Shown here one piece after another: positions 8,763 through 17,535 of a DNA stretch of 63,154 bases. Both the position numbers and the translations under genes were made by a program. The notes below the pieces were generated by a model, which was given only the letters and a program-made list of their open reading frames with translations, did no database searches and was not told where the DNA came from. How positions within the stretch are numbered: the stretch's first letter is position 1; the number at the start of each line of letters is the position of its first letter. The DNA lies in the NCBI GenBank assembly GCA_902770045.1, contig CACXRO010000026.1, positions 1-63,154 on the forward strand, read 5' to 3'. The DNA is from an uncultured bacterium. GTDB taxonomy: Bacteria; Verrucomicrobiota; Kiritimatiellia; RFP12; UBA1067.

Positions 8763-10789
8763 GCGGCGAGAGCGAGTTCGTCCGCGACCTCGCGGTGCTG
8801 ATGTCCGCCGCGGGCCTCGTGGCCGTGGTCTTCTCGCGCCTCGGCTGGCCGAAGGTGATCGGCTACATCATCGCCGGCGTCGTCCTCGGCTCCCACACCT
8901 TCGGCGGCAGCATGCTCGCGCGCCCGAGCTCGATTGGCACCATCGGGCAGCTCGGCGTCGTCTTCCTCATGTTCGCGATGGGGCTGTCGTTCTCCGCCCG
9001 CGACATGCGCCGCATCCGCGTCGTGGCGCTGCCGGCGGCGGTGCTGGACACGGCGGTGATGATCTGGCTCGGGTACATCGCAGGCACGCGCGTCTTCGGC
9101 TGGACGCCTGCCGCGTCGCTCTTCCTCGGCGTGGCGATCTGCGACTCGGCGACGACGCTGCTGGCGAAGGTGCTGGACGAGATCGGGTGGTCATCGCGGC
9201 CGTTCGCCAAGTACGTGCTCGGCACCTCGGTCTGCGAGGACATTGTCTGCGTCGGCATGATCGCGGTGGCGACCGGCTTCGCGCAGAGCGGCGCGGTGTC
9301 GGCCGGCTCCTTCGCCGCCTCGCTCGGGCACCTCGCCGTCTTCTTCCTCTCGGTGCTCGTGTTCGGGATGGTGTTCCTGCCGCGGCTCCTCAGGTCGGTC
9401 GACCGCCGCCAGGACGACGAGGCGCTGCTGCTCACGATCGTCGGCGCGTGCTTCTTCGTCTCCTTCCTCGCCTACTCGTTCGACTTCTCCCTCGCGCTCG
9501 GCGCGTTCCTCGTGGGGCTTGTGGGCTCGGCGAGCGAGGTGCGCGCCAAGCTCGCCCGGCTCGTCGAGCCGCTCAAGTCGATGTTCGCCGCGGTGTTCTT
9601 CGTCTCCATCGGGCTGCTGGTGGACCCGTCCGCGCTCTGGTCTCACGCGCCTGCGATCCTCTTCGTCTCGGCGGTGATCCTGGTCGGCAAGACCGTGAAC
9701 ATCACCCTCGCCTCGCTTGCGGCAGGCACCGACGTCAAGACCGCGGTCCAGAGCGGCATGTCGCTCGCCCAGACCGGCGAGTTCGCCTTCATGGTGGCCG
9801 TCCTCTACGCCTCGGTCACCGGCGGACCCGGCGACGGATCCTTCCTCGCCATCGCGATCGGATCGTCGCTCGTGACCACCGTCCTCAACCCGCTGATGAT
9901 CCGCCTCTCCGACCGCGCAGGCGACCTTGTCGAGGCGCGCCTCCCGGCGCGCGCGCATGACGCGCTCGCCACCTACCGCGCCTGGATCGCGAAGATCTTC
10001 GCCTCCGAGGGGTCCCGCGCATACGGCGAGTTCAAGGCGGCTGCGATCAGGCTCTGCGTCTACGCGGTGCTGATGATCGCGGTGTCCACCGGCTGCTCGC
10101 TCCTCTCCCGCAACGACTACGGCTCGCTCTCCGCCTTCTTCGAGCGCAATGACGACATGTTCTTCTTCGCGCTCGCCAACATCTTCTCGCTCGTGCTGCT
10201 GCCGCTCGTGGTGGCGGCGGCGCGCGCGCTCGGCGGCGCGGTGGCAGACCTGCTCGTCTCGGAGGACGAGCCGTCGCGCTGGCGCGCGGCGCTCCGCCAG
10301 ATCGCCAAGTTCGTGGCGGTTGCGTCGGCGGTGGCGCTGTTCTTCGTGGAGTGGACGATGATCAACATCGCGATCACGCCGTCGCGGGGATGGACGCCGT
10401 GGATAGGCGCCGCGGTGCTGGCGGTCGCCGGTGCGCTCGGCTGGCGGCTCTTCGTCAAGGCCGGCCGCCGCGCCACCGACCGCTTCCACGAGGCGCTCAC
10501 CGCCGAGGAGCGGCTCGAGGTGCTCGAGCGCACCCGGACCGCCGCCTCGCCCGCCGTCGAACTGCCGCGCTTCAGCCTCGACGCCGCCTCGCCCGCCGTC
10601 GGCCTCACCATCGGCGCGCTCGGCGTGCGCGCGAAGACCGGCGCCACCATCGTCGCGGCGTACCGCGACGGCAAGCTCGTGCGCAACCTCGGACCGGACT
10701 GGGAGCTCCAGGTCGGCGACACCATCGTCGTGCTCGGCGAGCCGCACCAGGTCGCCGCGCTCAAGGACCTCTTCGGCGTCACCGCATGA
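8759..10789 (+). CDS. CPA2-family cation/proton antiporter with TrkA-C domain
   Basis: A 676-residue membrane protein. The first ~390 residues form the Na+/H+ exchanger fold, with GWPKVIGYIIAGVVLG, a characteristic CDSATTLLAK segment and SLAQTGEFAF. More helices follow, and the last ~75 residues resemble a TrkA-C domain (GDTIVVLG). Probably exchanges K+ or Na+ for protons, as in KefB/YbaL relatives, but lacks an obvious TrkA-N domain. The start is taken as TTG 8759, overlapping the BatA stop; ATG 8801 is an alternative 14 codons in. Confidence 0.88.
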   Translation: MSGESEFVRDLAVLMSAAGLVAVVFSRLGWPKVIGYIIAGVVLGSHTFGGSMLARPSSIGTIGQLGVVFLMFAMGLSFSARDMRRIRVVALPAAVLDTAVMIWLGYIAGTRVFGWTPAASLFLGVAICDSATTLLAKVLDEIGWSSRPFAKYVLGTSVCEDIVCVGMIAVATGFAQSGAVSAGSFAASLGHLAVFFLSVLVFGMVFLPRLLRSVDRRQDDEALLLTIVGACFFVSFLAYSFDFSLALGAFLVGLVGSASEVRAKLARLVEPLKSMFAAVFFVSIGLLVDPSALWSHAPAILFVSAVILVGKTVNITLASLAAGTDVKTAVQSGMSLAQTGEFAFMVAVLYASVTGGPGDGSFLAIAIGSSLVTTVLNPLMIRLSDRAGDLVEARLPARAHDALATYRAWIAKIFASEGSRAYGEFKAAAIRLCVYAVLMIAVSTGCSLLSRNDYGSLSAFFERNDDMFFFALANIFSLVLLPLVVAAARALGGAVADLLVSEDEPSRWRAALRQIAKFVAVASAVALFFVEWTMINIAITPSRGWTPWIGAAVLAVAGALGWRLFVKAGRRATDRFHEALTAEERLEVLERTRTAASPAVELPRFSLDAASPAVGLTIGALGVRAKTGATIVAAYRDGKLVRNLGPDWELQVGDTIVVLGEPHQVAALKDLFGVTA

Positions 10790-11736
10790 GCGCCGGCTAC
10801 ATCGGGCGCCTCGCCCCCAGCCCCACCGGCGCGCTCCACCTCGGCAACGTGCGCACCTTCATGGTCGCCTGGCTGCGGGCGCGTGCGCTCGGCGGGCGCG
10901 TCGTCCTGCGCATCGAGGACCTCGACCATCCGCGGGACAAGCCAGGCGCGGCGGCGCAGGCGGTGGAGGACCTCCGGTGGCTCGGCTTCGACTGGGACGA
11001 GGAATGTGCCCAGTCCGGGCGGCTCGACCTCTACCGCGGCGCCATCCGCCGCCTGCACGAGGCCGGCCTCGCCTACCCGTGCGTCTGCTCGCGGCGCGAC
11101 GTCGAAAGCGCGCAGTCGGCGCCGCACGCCGGCGAGCAGCTCTTCTACCCCGGCACCTGCCGCGGACGCTTCCGCACCTGGTCCGAGGCGCAGGCGGCGA
11201 AGGGGTCGGCTCCCTGCTGGCGCTTCCGCGTCGGGGACGATGCCGTCGTCGCCTTCGAGGACGCGTTCGCCGGGCACTATGAGGCGGACGTCGCGCGCAC
11301 GCTCGGCGACTTCCCGCTCGCGCGCGACGAAGGCGGCGCGGGCTACACGCTTGCGGTGGTGGTGGACGACCTGGAGATGGGCGTCACCGAAGTCGTCCGC
11401 GGCGACGACCTCCTCGCCGCCACGCCGGCGCAGATCCTCGTCGCGCGGGCGCTCGGCGCGGATCGGGAGCTCGGCTACTGCCACGTTCCGCTGGTGGTGG
11501 GGCCGGACGGGCTACGCCTCGCCAAGCGCCACGGCGACACGCGCGTCGCCGCCTACCGCGAACGCGGCGTTTCCGCGCGGCGGATCGTCGGTTTCCTCGC
11601 CGCCTCCTGCGGCTGGTGCGAGAAAGGGGAGGAGATCGCTCTTGCGGACCTCGTCCCTCGCTTCAGCCTCGCCACCATCCCGCGCCGCCCGTTCGCGGTC
11701 GCCGGGCCAGACGCGGCGGCGCGGATTATGGTATAA
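10786..11736 (+). CDS. gluQ: Glutamyl-Q tRNA(Asp) synthetase
   Basis: A 316-residue class I synthetase fragment that glutamylates queuosine in tRNA(Asp). It has the HIGH-type motif in PSPTGALHLGN, the catalytic segment RIEDLDHPR and the KMSKS-like LAKRHGD. It lacks the anticodon-binding domain of full glutamyl-tRNA synthetases, as expected for GluQ. The start ATG overlaps the antiporter stop (ATGA). Its final codons GTA-TAA lie inside the TATAAT box that precedes the tRNA-Ser gene. Confidence 0.92.
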   Translation: MSAGYIGRLAPSPTGALHLGNVRTFMVAWLRARALGGRVVLRIEDLDHPRDKPGAAAQAVEDLRWLGFDWDEECAQSGRLDLYRGAIRRLHEAGLAYPCVCSRRDVESAQSAPHAGEQLFYPGTCRGRFRTWSEAQAAKGSAPCWRFRVGDDAVVAFEDAFAGHYEADVARTLGDFPLARDEGGAGYTLAVVVDDLEMGVTEVVRGDDLLAATPAQILVARALGADRELGYCHVPLVVGPDGLRLAKRHGDTRVAAYRERGVSARRIVGFLAASCGWCEKGEEIALADLVPRFSLATIPRRPFAVAGPDAAARIMV

Positions 11737-11737
11737 T
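11728..11737 (+). promoter_or_regulatory. Extended -10 promoter of tRNA-Ser, overlapping the gluQ stop
   Basis: ATGGTATAAT with TATAAT at 11732-11737. The gluQ stop TAA is 11734-11736. The mature tRNA begins 12 bp after the box. Confidence 0.8.
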
Positions 11738-11748
11738 ACGGCAACTAC

Positions 11749-11838
11749 GGAAGGTTGGCGGAGTGGTCGATCGCGGCGGTCTTGAAAACCGTTGAGGGTG
11801 CAAGCCCTCCGGGGGTTCGAATCCCTCACCTTCCGCCA
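11749..11838 (+). tRNA. tRNA-Ser (anticodon TGA)
   Basis: Acceptor stem GGAAGGT pairs with ACCTTCC. The anticodon loop is CTTGAAA with TGA at positions 34-36, the variable arm is long as in class II tRNAs, and the T loop is GGTTCGAATCC. CCA is encoded at 11836-11838. Confidence 0.96.
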
Positions 11839-11862
11839 ACTCTAGCGAGGAGACACATATCA

Positions 11863-13941
11863 ATGAAGGCTAAAGCGTTTGCAGCCGCCGCGCTCGCGGC
11901 ATCTGTCATCTCCGCCGCCGGCGGCGAGAAGGTCACCATCACCCAGTTCGACCTTTCCGACAAGGCCAGCGAATGCGGCGAGGTCATGGTGGGCGCCAAA
12001 TTCGACGGCAGCGTCATGTGCGTGGACGACAAGGGCATCTACGGCGGGCATCTGATGAACCTCGGCATGCACGCGAACTCCCATCTCACCATCGAGCTCG
12101 GCGAAGGGGCGCAGAGTCTCGACGTCGACTATGCCGTGGACGACAGGGGGCTTGACGGGCTCGCCCAGTTCCAGATTCTCCTCGACGGCAAGGTCGTAGC
12201 CGACTCTGGCCCCGTCCGCCGCAAGCAGGGCAAGCGGCACTTCTCGGTCGACCTTAAAGGCGCGAAGAAACTCACCTTCAAGGTGCTGGACGGCGGGGAC
12301 GGCATCAACGGCGACCACGGCGACTGGTTCAACCTCAACTTCATCTACGAGGACGGCAAGTATCCGCCCGGCGACGTGCGCTCCGTCTCGCCGCGGCAGC
12401 TCGGCATCCTCACTCCGAAGCCAGGTCCCGCCCCGCGCATCAACGGCGCCGCGGTCTTTGGCGTGCGCCCCGGCAATCCCGTCATCTACCGCCTGCCCGT
12501 CACCGGCGAGCGGCCGATGGAGCTCGCGGCTAAGAACCTGCCAGAGGGGCTCAAGTTCGATCCTGCGACGCAGGTGCTTTCCGGCTCCGTCGCCGTCCGC
12601 GGCGACTACGAGATCGTCTTCACCGCGAAGAACGCGAAGGGCGCCGCCGAGCGCGCGCTGACTCTGAAGGTCGGCGACAAGATCTGCCTCACGCCCGCGC
12701 TTGGCTGGAACTCGTGGAACGCGTTCGGCAACTATGTCACCGCCTCGAACGTCATCGCCGCCGCGGAGGCGCTCGTCTCGAGCGGCCTCGCCGACCACGG
12801 CTGGAGCTACATCAATATCGACGACTGCTGGCAGAACTACTGCGCCGAATCCGACAGGCCGTGCGAGCAGGATGACTTCGTGGGGCCGGCGCGTCTCGCG
12901 GACGGCACCATCGCCACCAACCGCCGCTTCCCGGACATGAAGGCGATGACCGACCGCATCCACGCCCTCGGGCTCAAGGCCGGCATCTACTCCTCGCCGG
13001 GCCCGTGGACCTGCGCGCGCCACACCGGCAGCTTCGGCCACGAGGCGCAGGACGCGAAGACCTTCGCCGACTGGGGATTCGACTTCCTCAAGTACGACAT
13101 GTGCTCCTACTGGAAGAAGGAGTTCGGCAAGGGCGTCTGGCGGATCATGCACCCCTACCGGCTGATGGGCCACGCGCTCGCGCACCAGCGGCGCGACATC
13201 GTCTTCTCGCTCTGCGAATACGGACTCGAGACCCCGGGGATGTGGGGCAACCTCGTCTACGGGCACAGCTGGCGCACCACCGGCGACGTCTTCGACGTCT
13301 GGGCGTCTGTCGCCGAGTCGATCGAGGCCCAGAAGCGGCTCTTCCCCTATTCCCGCCCCGGCGCGTTCAACGACCCCGACATGCTCTGCGTCGGCCCCGT
13401 CCGCTTCAACGACTTCAGGGGTTCGCGCCTCGCCCCCAACGAGCAGTACACCCACATCTCGCTCTGGGCGCTCGTCGCCTCGCCGCTGATGATCGGCTGC
13501 GACATGACGAAGCTCGACGAGTTCACCCTCTCGCTCCTCACCAACGACGAGGTGCTCGACATCGACCAGGACCCGCTCGGCCTCGGGGCCGGCTGCGTGG
13601 CAGAGGGCGACGACTGGGAGATCTGGGCGCGCCCGCTCGCGGACGGATCCATCGCCGCCGGCCTCTACAACAAGTCGCTCCGCGAGCAGACGATCGTCAT
13701 GGACATGTCCGCGCTCGGCATGGAGTGCAAGTGGCGCGTGCGCGACGTCTGGCGCCAGGCCGACCTCGGCGTCTTCCTCGGCAAGTACGAGCGCTCCGTA
13801 CCCGCCCATGCCACCCACCTCGTCAAGTTCACGCCGCTTGAATGCGGACGCCTCCGCGACGGGATGGACGACATCCGCGACAACGCCTGGCGGCTGTTGA
13901 TGAAGAAGGACGGCGCGCCGGCGGAAATGCTGAAGCAGTGA
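11863..13941 (+). CDS. Secreted GH27 alpha-galactosidase-type enzyme with NPCBM module
   Basis: A 692-residue secreted protein. A signal peptide (MKAKAFAAAALAASVISA) is followed by an NPCBM-like carbohydrate-binding domain to about residue 165. An Ig-like putative domain comes next, then a GH27 TIM barrel opening with TPALGWNSWNAFGNY and INIDDCW. FLKYDMC carries the expected nucleophile Asp, and TTGDVFDVW the likely acid/base Asp. GAFNDPDML is also typical. It should release terminal alpha-galactose or a related sugar from glycans. GAGGAGA lies upstream of the ATG; the tRNA gene ends 24 bp before it. Confidence 0.92.
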   Translation: MKAKAFAAAALAASVISAAGGEKVTITQFDLSDKASECGEVMVGAKFDGSVMCVDDKGIYGGHLMNLGMHANSHLTIELGEGAQSLDVDYAVDDRGLDGLAQFQILLDGKVVADSGPVRRKQGKRHFSVDLKGAKKLTFKVLDGGDGINGDHGDWFNLNFIYEDGKYPPGDVRSVSPRQLGILTPKPGPAPRINGAAVFGVRPGNPVIYRLPVTGERPMELAAKNLPEGLKFDPATQVLSGSVAVRGDYEIVFTAKNAKGAAERALTLKVGDKICLTPALGWNSWNAFGNYVTASNVIAAAEALVSSGLADHGWSYINIDDCWQNYCAESDRPCEQDDFVGPARLADGTIATNRRFPDMKAMTDRIHALGLKAGIYSSPGPWTCARHTGSFGHEAQDAKTFADWGFDFLKYDMCSYWKKEFGKGVWRIMHPYRLMGHALAHQRRDIVFSLCEYGLETPGMWGNLVYGHSWRTTGDVFDVWASVAESIEAQKRLFPYSRPGAFNDPDMLCVGPVRFNDFRGSRLAPNEQYTHISLWALVASPLMIGCDMTKLDEFTLSLLTNDEVLDIDQDPLGLGAGCVAEGDDWEIWARPLADGSIAAGLYNKSLREQTIVMDMSALGMECKWRVRDVWRQADLGVFLGKYERSVPAHATHLVKFTPLECGRLRDGMDDIRDNAWRLLMKKDGAPAEMLKQ

Positions 13942-14873
13942 AGGCGAAGGGGATAGCGGCCATCGTCGCCAGCGCGCTCGGGTTCGCGCTGATGGCGGCC
14001 TTGGTGCGGCTTGCCGACGACTACGGAGAGCCGCTTTCCGCCTTCCAGAAGAGCTTCTTCCGCAACCTCGTCGCTTTCGCCGTCGCCGCCGCGGTCTACT
14101 GGCGCCGCAGACCGCGAGTCGCGAACCCCGCCCCACCCGCCTTCGCTATCCGCCTACGCCGAGGCTACGGCGGACAAGAGGCTACGGCGGGCAGGCGAAC
14201 CACATTTCTTTTAATGGCCCGCGCGGCCTTCGGCACCCTGGGCATCTTCGCGAACTTCTACGCGCTATCCCACATCCCGATCGCGACCGGGCAGATGCTC
14301 AACAAGACCGCGCCGTTCTTCACCGTCGCCTTCGCGTGGGCGTTCCTTGGCGAACGGACGCTTCCCCGCCAGGCTGCCGCGCTCGCGGTGGCGTTTGCCG
14401 GCGCCGTGCTGGTGGTGAAGCCCGGCTTCGCCGGGGCGGAGGCCTTTCCGCTCGCGGTCGGGCTCCTCGGCGGCGCCGCGGCCGGCGCGGCATACGCGTG
14501 CGTGCGCGCGCTTCGCCGCCGCGGGGCGGACCCGGCGTACATCATCCTCTACTTCAGCGTCTTCTCCTGCCTTGCCGCGGTGCCGTTCATGCTTCCCGGA
14601 TTGAAGCCGATGACCTTTGCGCAGGTGGCGGTGCTCCTTGGCGCGGGCGGGGCGGCGGCGGTCGGGCAGTTCGGAGTCACGCTTGCATACGGCTACGCGG
14701 CGCCGCGGGACATCGCGGTCTACGACTACTCGAGCGTCCTTTTCGCCGCGGCCTTCGGCTACTTCTTCTTCGCCCAGGTGCCGGACATCTTCTCGGTGCT
14801 CGGATTCGCCGTGATCCTTGCGGCGCTGGTGCTGCTCAACTCCCGCCGTCGGAAACAGCTCCGCACATCCTAG
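13938..14873 (+). CDS. EamA/DMT-family transporter with an internal repeat insertion
   Basis: A 311-residue inner-membrane protein with about ten hydrophobic helices and two EamA halves; ALSHIPIATGQMLNKTAPFF and the region after FLGERTLPRQ are typical. Substrate cannot be told. The start GTG 13938 overlaps the preceding stop (GTGA). Residues of about 60-92, after the second helix, are a polar segment (AIRLRRGYGGQEATAGRR) encoded by a palindromic repeat at 14125-14205. It lies in a loop and stays in frame, so the protein may still work. Confidence 0.88.
   Translation: MKAKGIAAIVASALGFALMAALVRLADDYGEPLSAFQKSFFRNLVAFAVAAAVYWRRRPRVANPAPPAFAIRLRRGYGGQEATAGRRTTFLLMARAAFGTLGIFANFYALSHIPIATGQMLNKTAPFFTVAFAWAFLGERTLPRQAAALAVAFAGAVLVVKPGFAGAEAFPLAVGLLGGAAAGAAYACVRALRRRGADPAYIILYFSVFSCLAAVPFMLPGLKPMTFAQVAVLLGAGGAAAVGQFGVTLAYGYAAPRDIAVYDYSSVLFAAAFGYFFFAQVPDIFSVLGFAVILAALVLLNSRRRKQLRTS
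14125..14205. repeat. Palindromic repeat inserted in frame in the DMT transporter gene
   Basis: Contains CGCCTACGCCGAGGCTACGG, whose halves are partly complementary, and a direct repeat of GAGGCTACGGCGG about 20 bp later. It encodes a low-complexity Arg/Gly segment not expected in EamA proteins. Confidence 0.6.
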
Positions 14874-14884
14874 GAGCCTTGAAT

Positions 14885-15054
14885 ATGGATTATAAGAATC
14901 GAATCGCGACGCCACGCCTGACCTCCCTGTGCTACATAGAACGGAACGGCTGCTGGCTCGTCATGCACCGGACGAAGCGGGAAGGGGACGAGAACCGCGA
15001 CAAGTCAAGCTCCGCTACGAAGGCGAGAAGCTCGTCGACCACCGCTTCGGCTGA
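14885..15054 (+). pseudogene. Remnant of a NUDIX (MutT-type) hydrolase
   Basis: The first ~40 codons read MDYKNR, then LTSLCYIERNGCWLVMHRTK, then ENRDK. This is the N-terminus of MutT-like 8-oxo-dGTP hydrolases just before the NUDIX box. The frame then shifts; a second frame gives VKLRYEGEKLVDHRFG and stops at TGA 15052-15054, resembling the family's C-terminus. The catalytic GX5EX7REUXEEXGU box and about 100 residues are missing, so it is an internal deletion derivative. Confidence 0.7.
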
Positions 15055-15091
15055 CCGCCAGCCCCGCCCTATCCTCCGCGGCAAAATGCGC

Positions 15092-15249
15092 GGCAGTTTG
15101 CGCGGGGGATTGGATTTCGTCCGCACCGTAATCTCACCGCGGCGGATATGATATAATACACGCCAGTGAGAATGAACCACACCATGCGCGCTGATGCGCC
15201 GTTCGCCGTTTCCGCCGTGCCGGCGGAGTTGCCGAGGATGACATGAACA
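15092..15249. repeat. Dispersed promoter-bearing repeat, copy C
   Basis: Shares with copies A and B the GGCAGTTTGCGCGG motif, GGATTTCGTCCGCACCGTAA, the TATAAT box, CGCCAGTGAGA, ACACCATGCGC and the TGCGCCGTTCGCCGT leader with its GC-rich inverted repeat. The leftmost part of A and B is absent. It sits just before rsgA. Confidence 0.8.
15148..15157 (+). promoter_or_regulatory. Extended -10 promoter of rsgA in repeat copy C
   Basis: ATGATATAAT with TATAAT at 15152-15157, followed by a leader of about 80 nt before the ATG at 15243. Confidence 0.65.
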
Positions 15250-16151
15250 TATCTTCAGCAGATACAGTCGGGGTATCGCTATCCCGGTTGGAGCTCTTCG
15301 GCTGGCGCGGCGCGGTCGAGCCGGGCATCGGGCGGGTGGTGAGCGCCCACGGCGACTACTACCATCTTGTCTGCAACGAGGCGGAGGGGGAGATCCTGGC
15401 GCGCAAGAAGAAGAGCGTGTTCGCGCGGATGAAGACCGCGGCGCCCGACGACATGCGTCCGGTGGAGCGCGGGGAGCGGCCGCTTTCGCCGGTCACTGGC
15501 GACTTCGTGCGCTTCCGCTTCAACGAGCGCGGCGACTCGCTCATCACCGAGGTGCTGCCGCGCTTCTCCGCCTTCGAGCGCAAGGACCCGGCGGCGCGGC
15601 GTCCGGCGCAGACGCTGGCGGTGAACTTCGACGCGCTTTTCGTGATGATGTCGCTGAACGAGGACTTCTCGCCGCCGCGGATCGCGCGCTACCTGGAGCT
15701 GGCGCAGGACATGGGCGAGGCCGAGGCGGTGGTGGTGCTGACCAAGGCCGACCTCGCCGGACCTGGCGCGGCGGAGATGGCGGAGCTGGAGGAGGTGGTG
15801 TCCGGCCGCGCGCGCGTCCTCAGGATCTCGGCGCTGACCGGCGAGGGGATGGACGCGCTCGCTGGGTATGTCCGTCCGCGGCGGACGGTGGCGCTCGTCG
15901 GCTCGAGCGGCGTGGGCAAGTCGACGCTTCTCAATACGCTCGCCGGCGAGGAGGTGGCGGCGACGCAGGAGATCCAGGAGTGGTCGGGGCGCGGGCGCCA
16001 CACCACGACTTCGCGCGAGCTTTTCCGGATTCCGTCGGGTGCACTCGTCCTCGACACGCCCGGCATCCGCGAGATCGGCCGGATCGGCGAGGAGGACGCC
16101 TTTCTCGCCAAGGGCGAATCCACCCACCGCTGGCGCGTCAAAGACGGGTGA
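15243..16151 (+). CDS. rsgA: Ribosome small-subunit GTPase RsgA, C-terminally truncated
   Basis: RsgA is a circularly permuted GTPase that helps mature the 30S subunit. The N-terminal OB-fold region (about 1-95) and the GTPase domain are present, with NFDALFVMMSLN, VLTKADLAG, GSSGVGKST and the G3 motif DTPG. The usual ~80-residue C-terminal zinc domain with its Cys/His motif is absent. After IGEEDAF the chain ends in LAKGESTHRWRVKDG. At 302 residues it is clearly shorter than typical RsgA (about 300-350 with the zinc domain, here with a long N-terminus). Activity on ribosomes is doubtful. Confidence 0.85.
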   Translation: MNISSADTVGVSLSRLELFGWRGAVEPGIGRVVSAHGDYYHLVCNEAEGEILARKKKSVFARMKTAAPDDMRPVERGERPLSPVTGDFVRFRFNERGDSLITEVLPRFSAFERKDPAARRPAQTLAVNFDALFVMMSLNEDFSPPRIARYLELAQDMGEAEAVVVLTKADLAGPGAAEMAELEEVVSGRARVLRISALTGEGMDALAGYVRPRRTVALVGSSGVGKSTLLNTLAGEEVAATQEIQEWSGRGRHTTTSRELFRIPSGALVLDTPGIREIGRIGEEDAFLAKGESTHRWRVKDG

Positions 16152-16198
16152 AGGGAGACATTTTGATGCATGTAGGATTGAATGATGCAGGAGGTCGA

Positions 16199-17428
16199 AT
16201 GGTGAAGGCGTATGTACTGATTGCGGCGGCACTGGCTGCCGAAGGCGTCATAGCTGCGGAAGCAGGGCTCGCGGGCGCGTGCGCGCAACTGCCGCGGACG
16301 CAGGCGCAGGCGTACTACCTCGGCGCGGCAGACGCCGACCACGCGCATGCGGCGCGTCGACACGAGGGCATTCCGTCGATCGCCCGCGATCCCGCCACCG
16401 GGCGGCTCTGGTCGGTCTGGTACGGCGGCATAACGCCGTGCGAGGACTCCAACAACTACCTGATGGTCGCGACGAGCGTGGACGACGGCGACACCTGGAA
16501 GGAAGTGCTCGTGTACGATCCGGACGGCGCAGGCCCGGTGCGCGCCTTCGACCCAGAGCTGTGGGTCTCGCCCGATGGCAAGCTGCGGCTCACCTGGTCC
16601 GAGCGCACGGTGCCCCTGGCCGGCGCACAGGGCGGCAAGGCTGACTTCAACGACCTCGCAGGCCATAGCGACCATCCGCTTGCCTCAAGCGACAGGCTGA
16701 TGATGCTCACGCTCGACGCGTCGAAGGAGCCGCGCCCCCCGTACCCCGCGCCGCGCCGGATCGGCACGGGGGTGATGATGTGCAAGCCGATCCTGGGTCC
16801 GAAGGGCGAGTGGTTCTTCCCGGTCTCCATCTGGTGGACGAAGGCGAGCGCGGGACTGCTCGTCTCGGAGGACGGCGGCCTGACGTTCACGCGGCGCGGC
16901 GGCGCGACGATCACGGAGGAGGAGGGACAGACCTACGACGAGCACAGCATCGTGCTCATGAAGGACGGGTCCATCCACAGCTGGATCCGCACCGACAAGG
17001 GCGCCAAGGAGTCGTTTTCGACGGACGGCGGCTATACATGGTCGCCGGTCGTGGCGGGTACGTTCGCCAACACGTCGACTCGTCGCGCCGTGACGCGCCT
17101 CGACAGCGGCTGCCTGCTGCTCATCAAAAACGGCGACAGGCCCGATGTCGACCAGGGACGGAGCAATCTGACGGCGTATGTCTCCGACGACGAGGGAAAG
17201 ACCTGGAAGGGCGGACTGCGTCTCGACCCGCGCCCATGGGCTTCCTATCCCGACTTCGCCCTTGGTCGGGACGGCATGGTCTACACCGTCTGGGACCACG
17301 ACCGCAGCGGCGAGAGAGAGATCATGTTCGGTCGCTTCGCCGAGGCGGACGTGCGGGCCGGCAGGCCTGTCTCGCCGAGGACTAAAATCGGCATGACGGT
17401 CACATCCAAGAGCAAGCCGGCCAGATAA
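16199..17428 (+). CDS. Secreted BNR-repeat sialidase-like protein
   Basis: A 409-residue protein with a signal peptide (MVKAYVLIAAALAAEGVIA) and a six-bladed propeller pattern. At least four Asp-box-like repeats are visible: SVDDGDTWKE, SEDGGLTFT, STDGGYTWS and SDDEGKTWKG. The sequence also has EGIPSIARD near the start and FDPELWVSPDGKLRLTW. It probably hydrolyses sialic acid or another sugar acid from host glycans, but the exact specificity is uncertain. ATG 16166, with a well-spaced AGGGAG, is an alternative start; 16199 is preferred because it begins the signal peptide. Confidence 0.82.
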   Translation: MVKAYVLIAAALAAEGVIAAEAGLAGACAQLPRTQAQAYYLGAADADHAHAARRHEGIPSIARDPATGRLWSVWYGGITPCEDSNNYLMVATSVDDGDTWKEVLVYDPDGAGPVRAFDPELWVSPDGKLRLTWSERTVPLAGAQGGKADFNDLAGHSDHPLASSDRLMMLTLDASKEPRPPYPAPRRIGTGVMMCKPILGPKGEWFFPVSIWWTKASAGLLVSEDGGLTFTRRGGATITEEEGQTYDEHSIVLMKDGSIHSWIRTDKGAKESFSTDGGYTWSPVVAGTFANTSTRRAVTRLDSGCLLLIKNGDRPDVDQGRSNLTAYVSDDEGKTWKGGLRLDPRPWASYPDFALGRDGMVYTVWDHDRSGEREIMFGRFAEADVRAGRPVSPRTKIGMTVTSKSKPAR

Positions 17429-17471
17429 GACCGCCGCGGACATGACGCGCGCACAGGCGACAGGGGCAAAT

Positions 17472-17481
17472 TTGGTATAAT
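17472..17481 (+). promoter_or_regulatory. Extended -10 promoter of the sigma/kinase operon
   Basis: TTGGTATAAT with TATAAT at 17476-17481. A start codon in the sigma frame at 17482 would lie within the promoter, which supports the downstream ATG at 17536 as the true start. Confidence 0.75.
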
Positions 17482-17535
17482 ATGCGTCCATGGAACCGAA
17501 TCATCCAGAAAGCATCGCATCCGCAGTCCGTTGAC

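Noticed and set aside
11755..11862. Upstream extension of the GH27 gene into tRNA-Ser
   Set aside because: The in-frame upstream start lies inside the tRNA; ATG 11863 follows GAGGAGA and begins the signal peptide.
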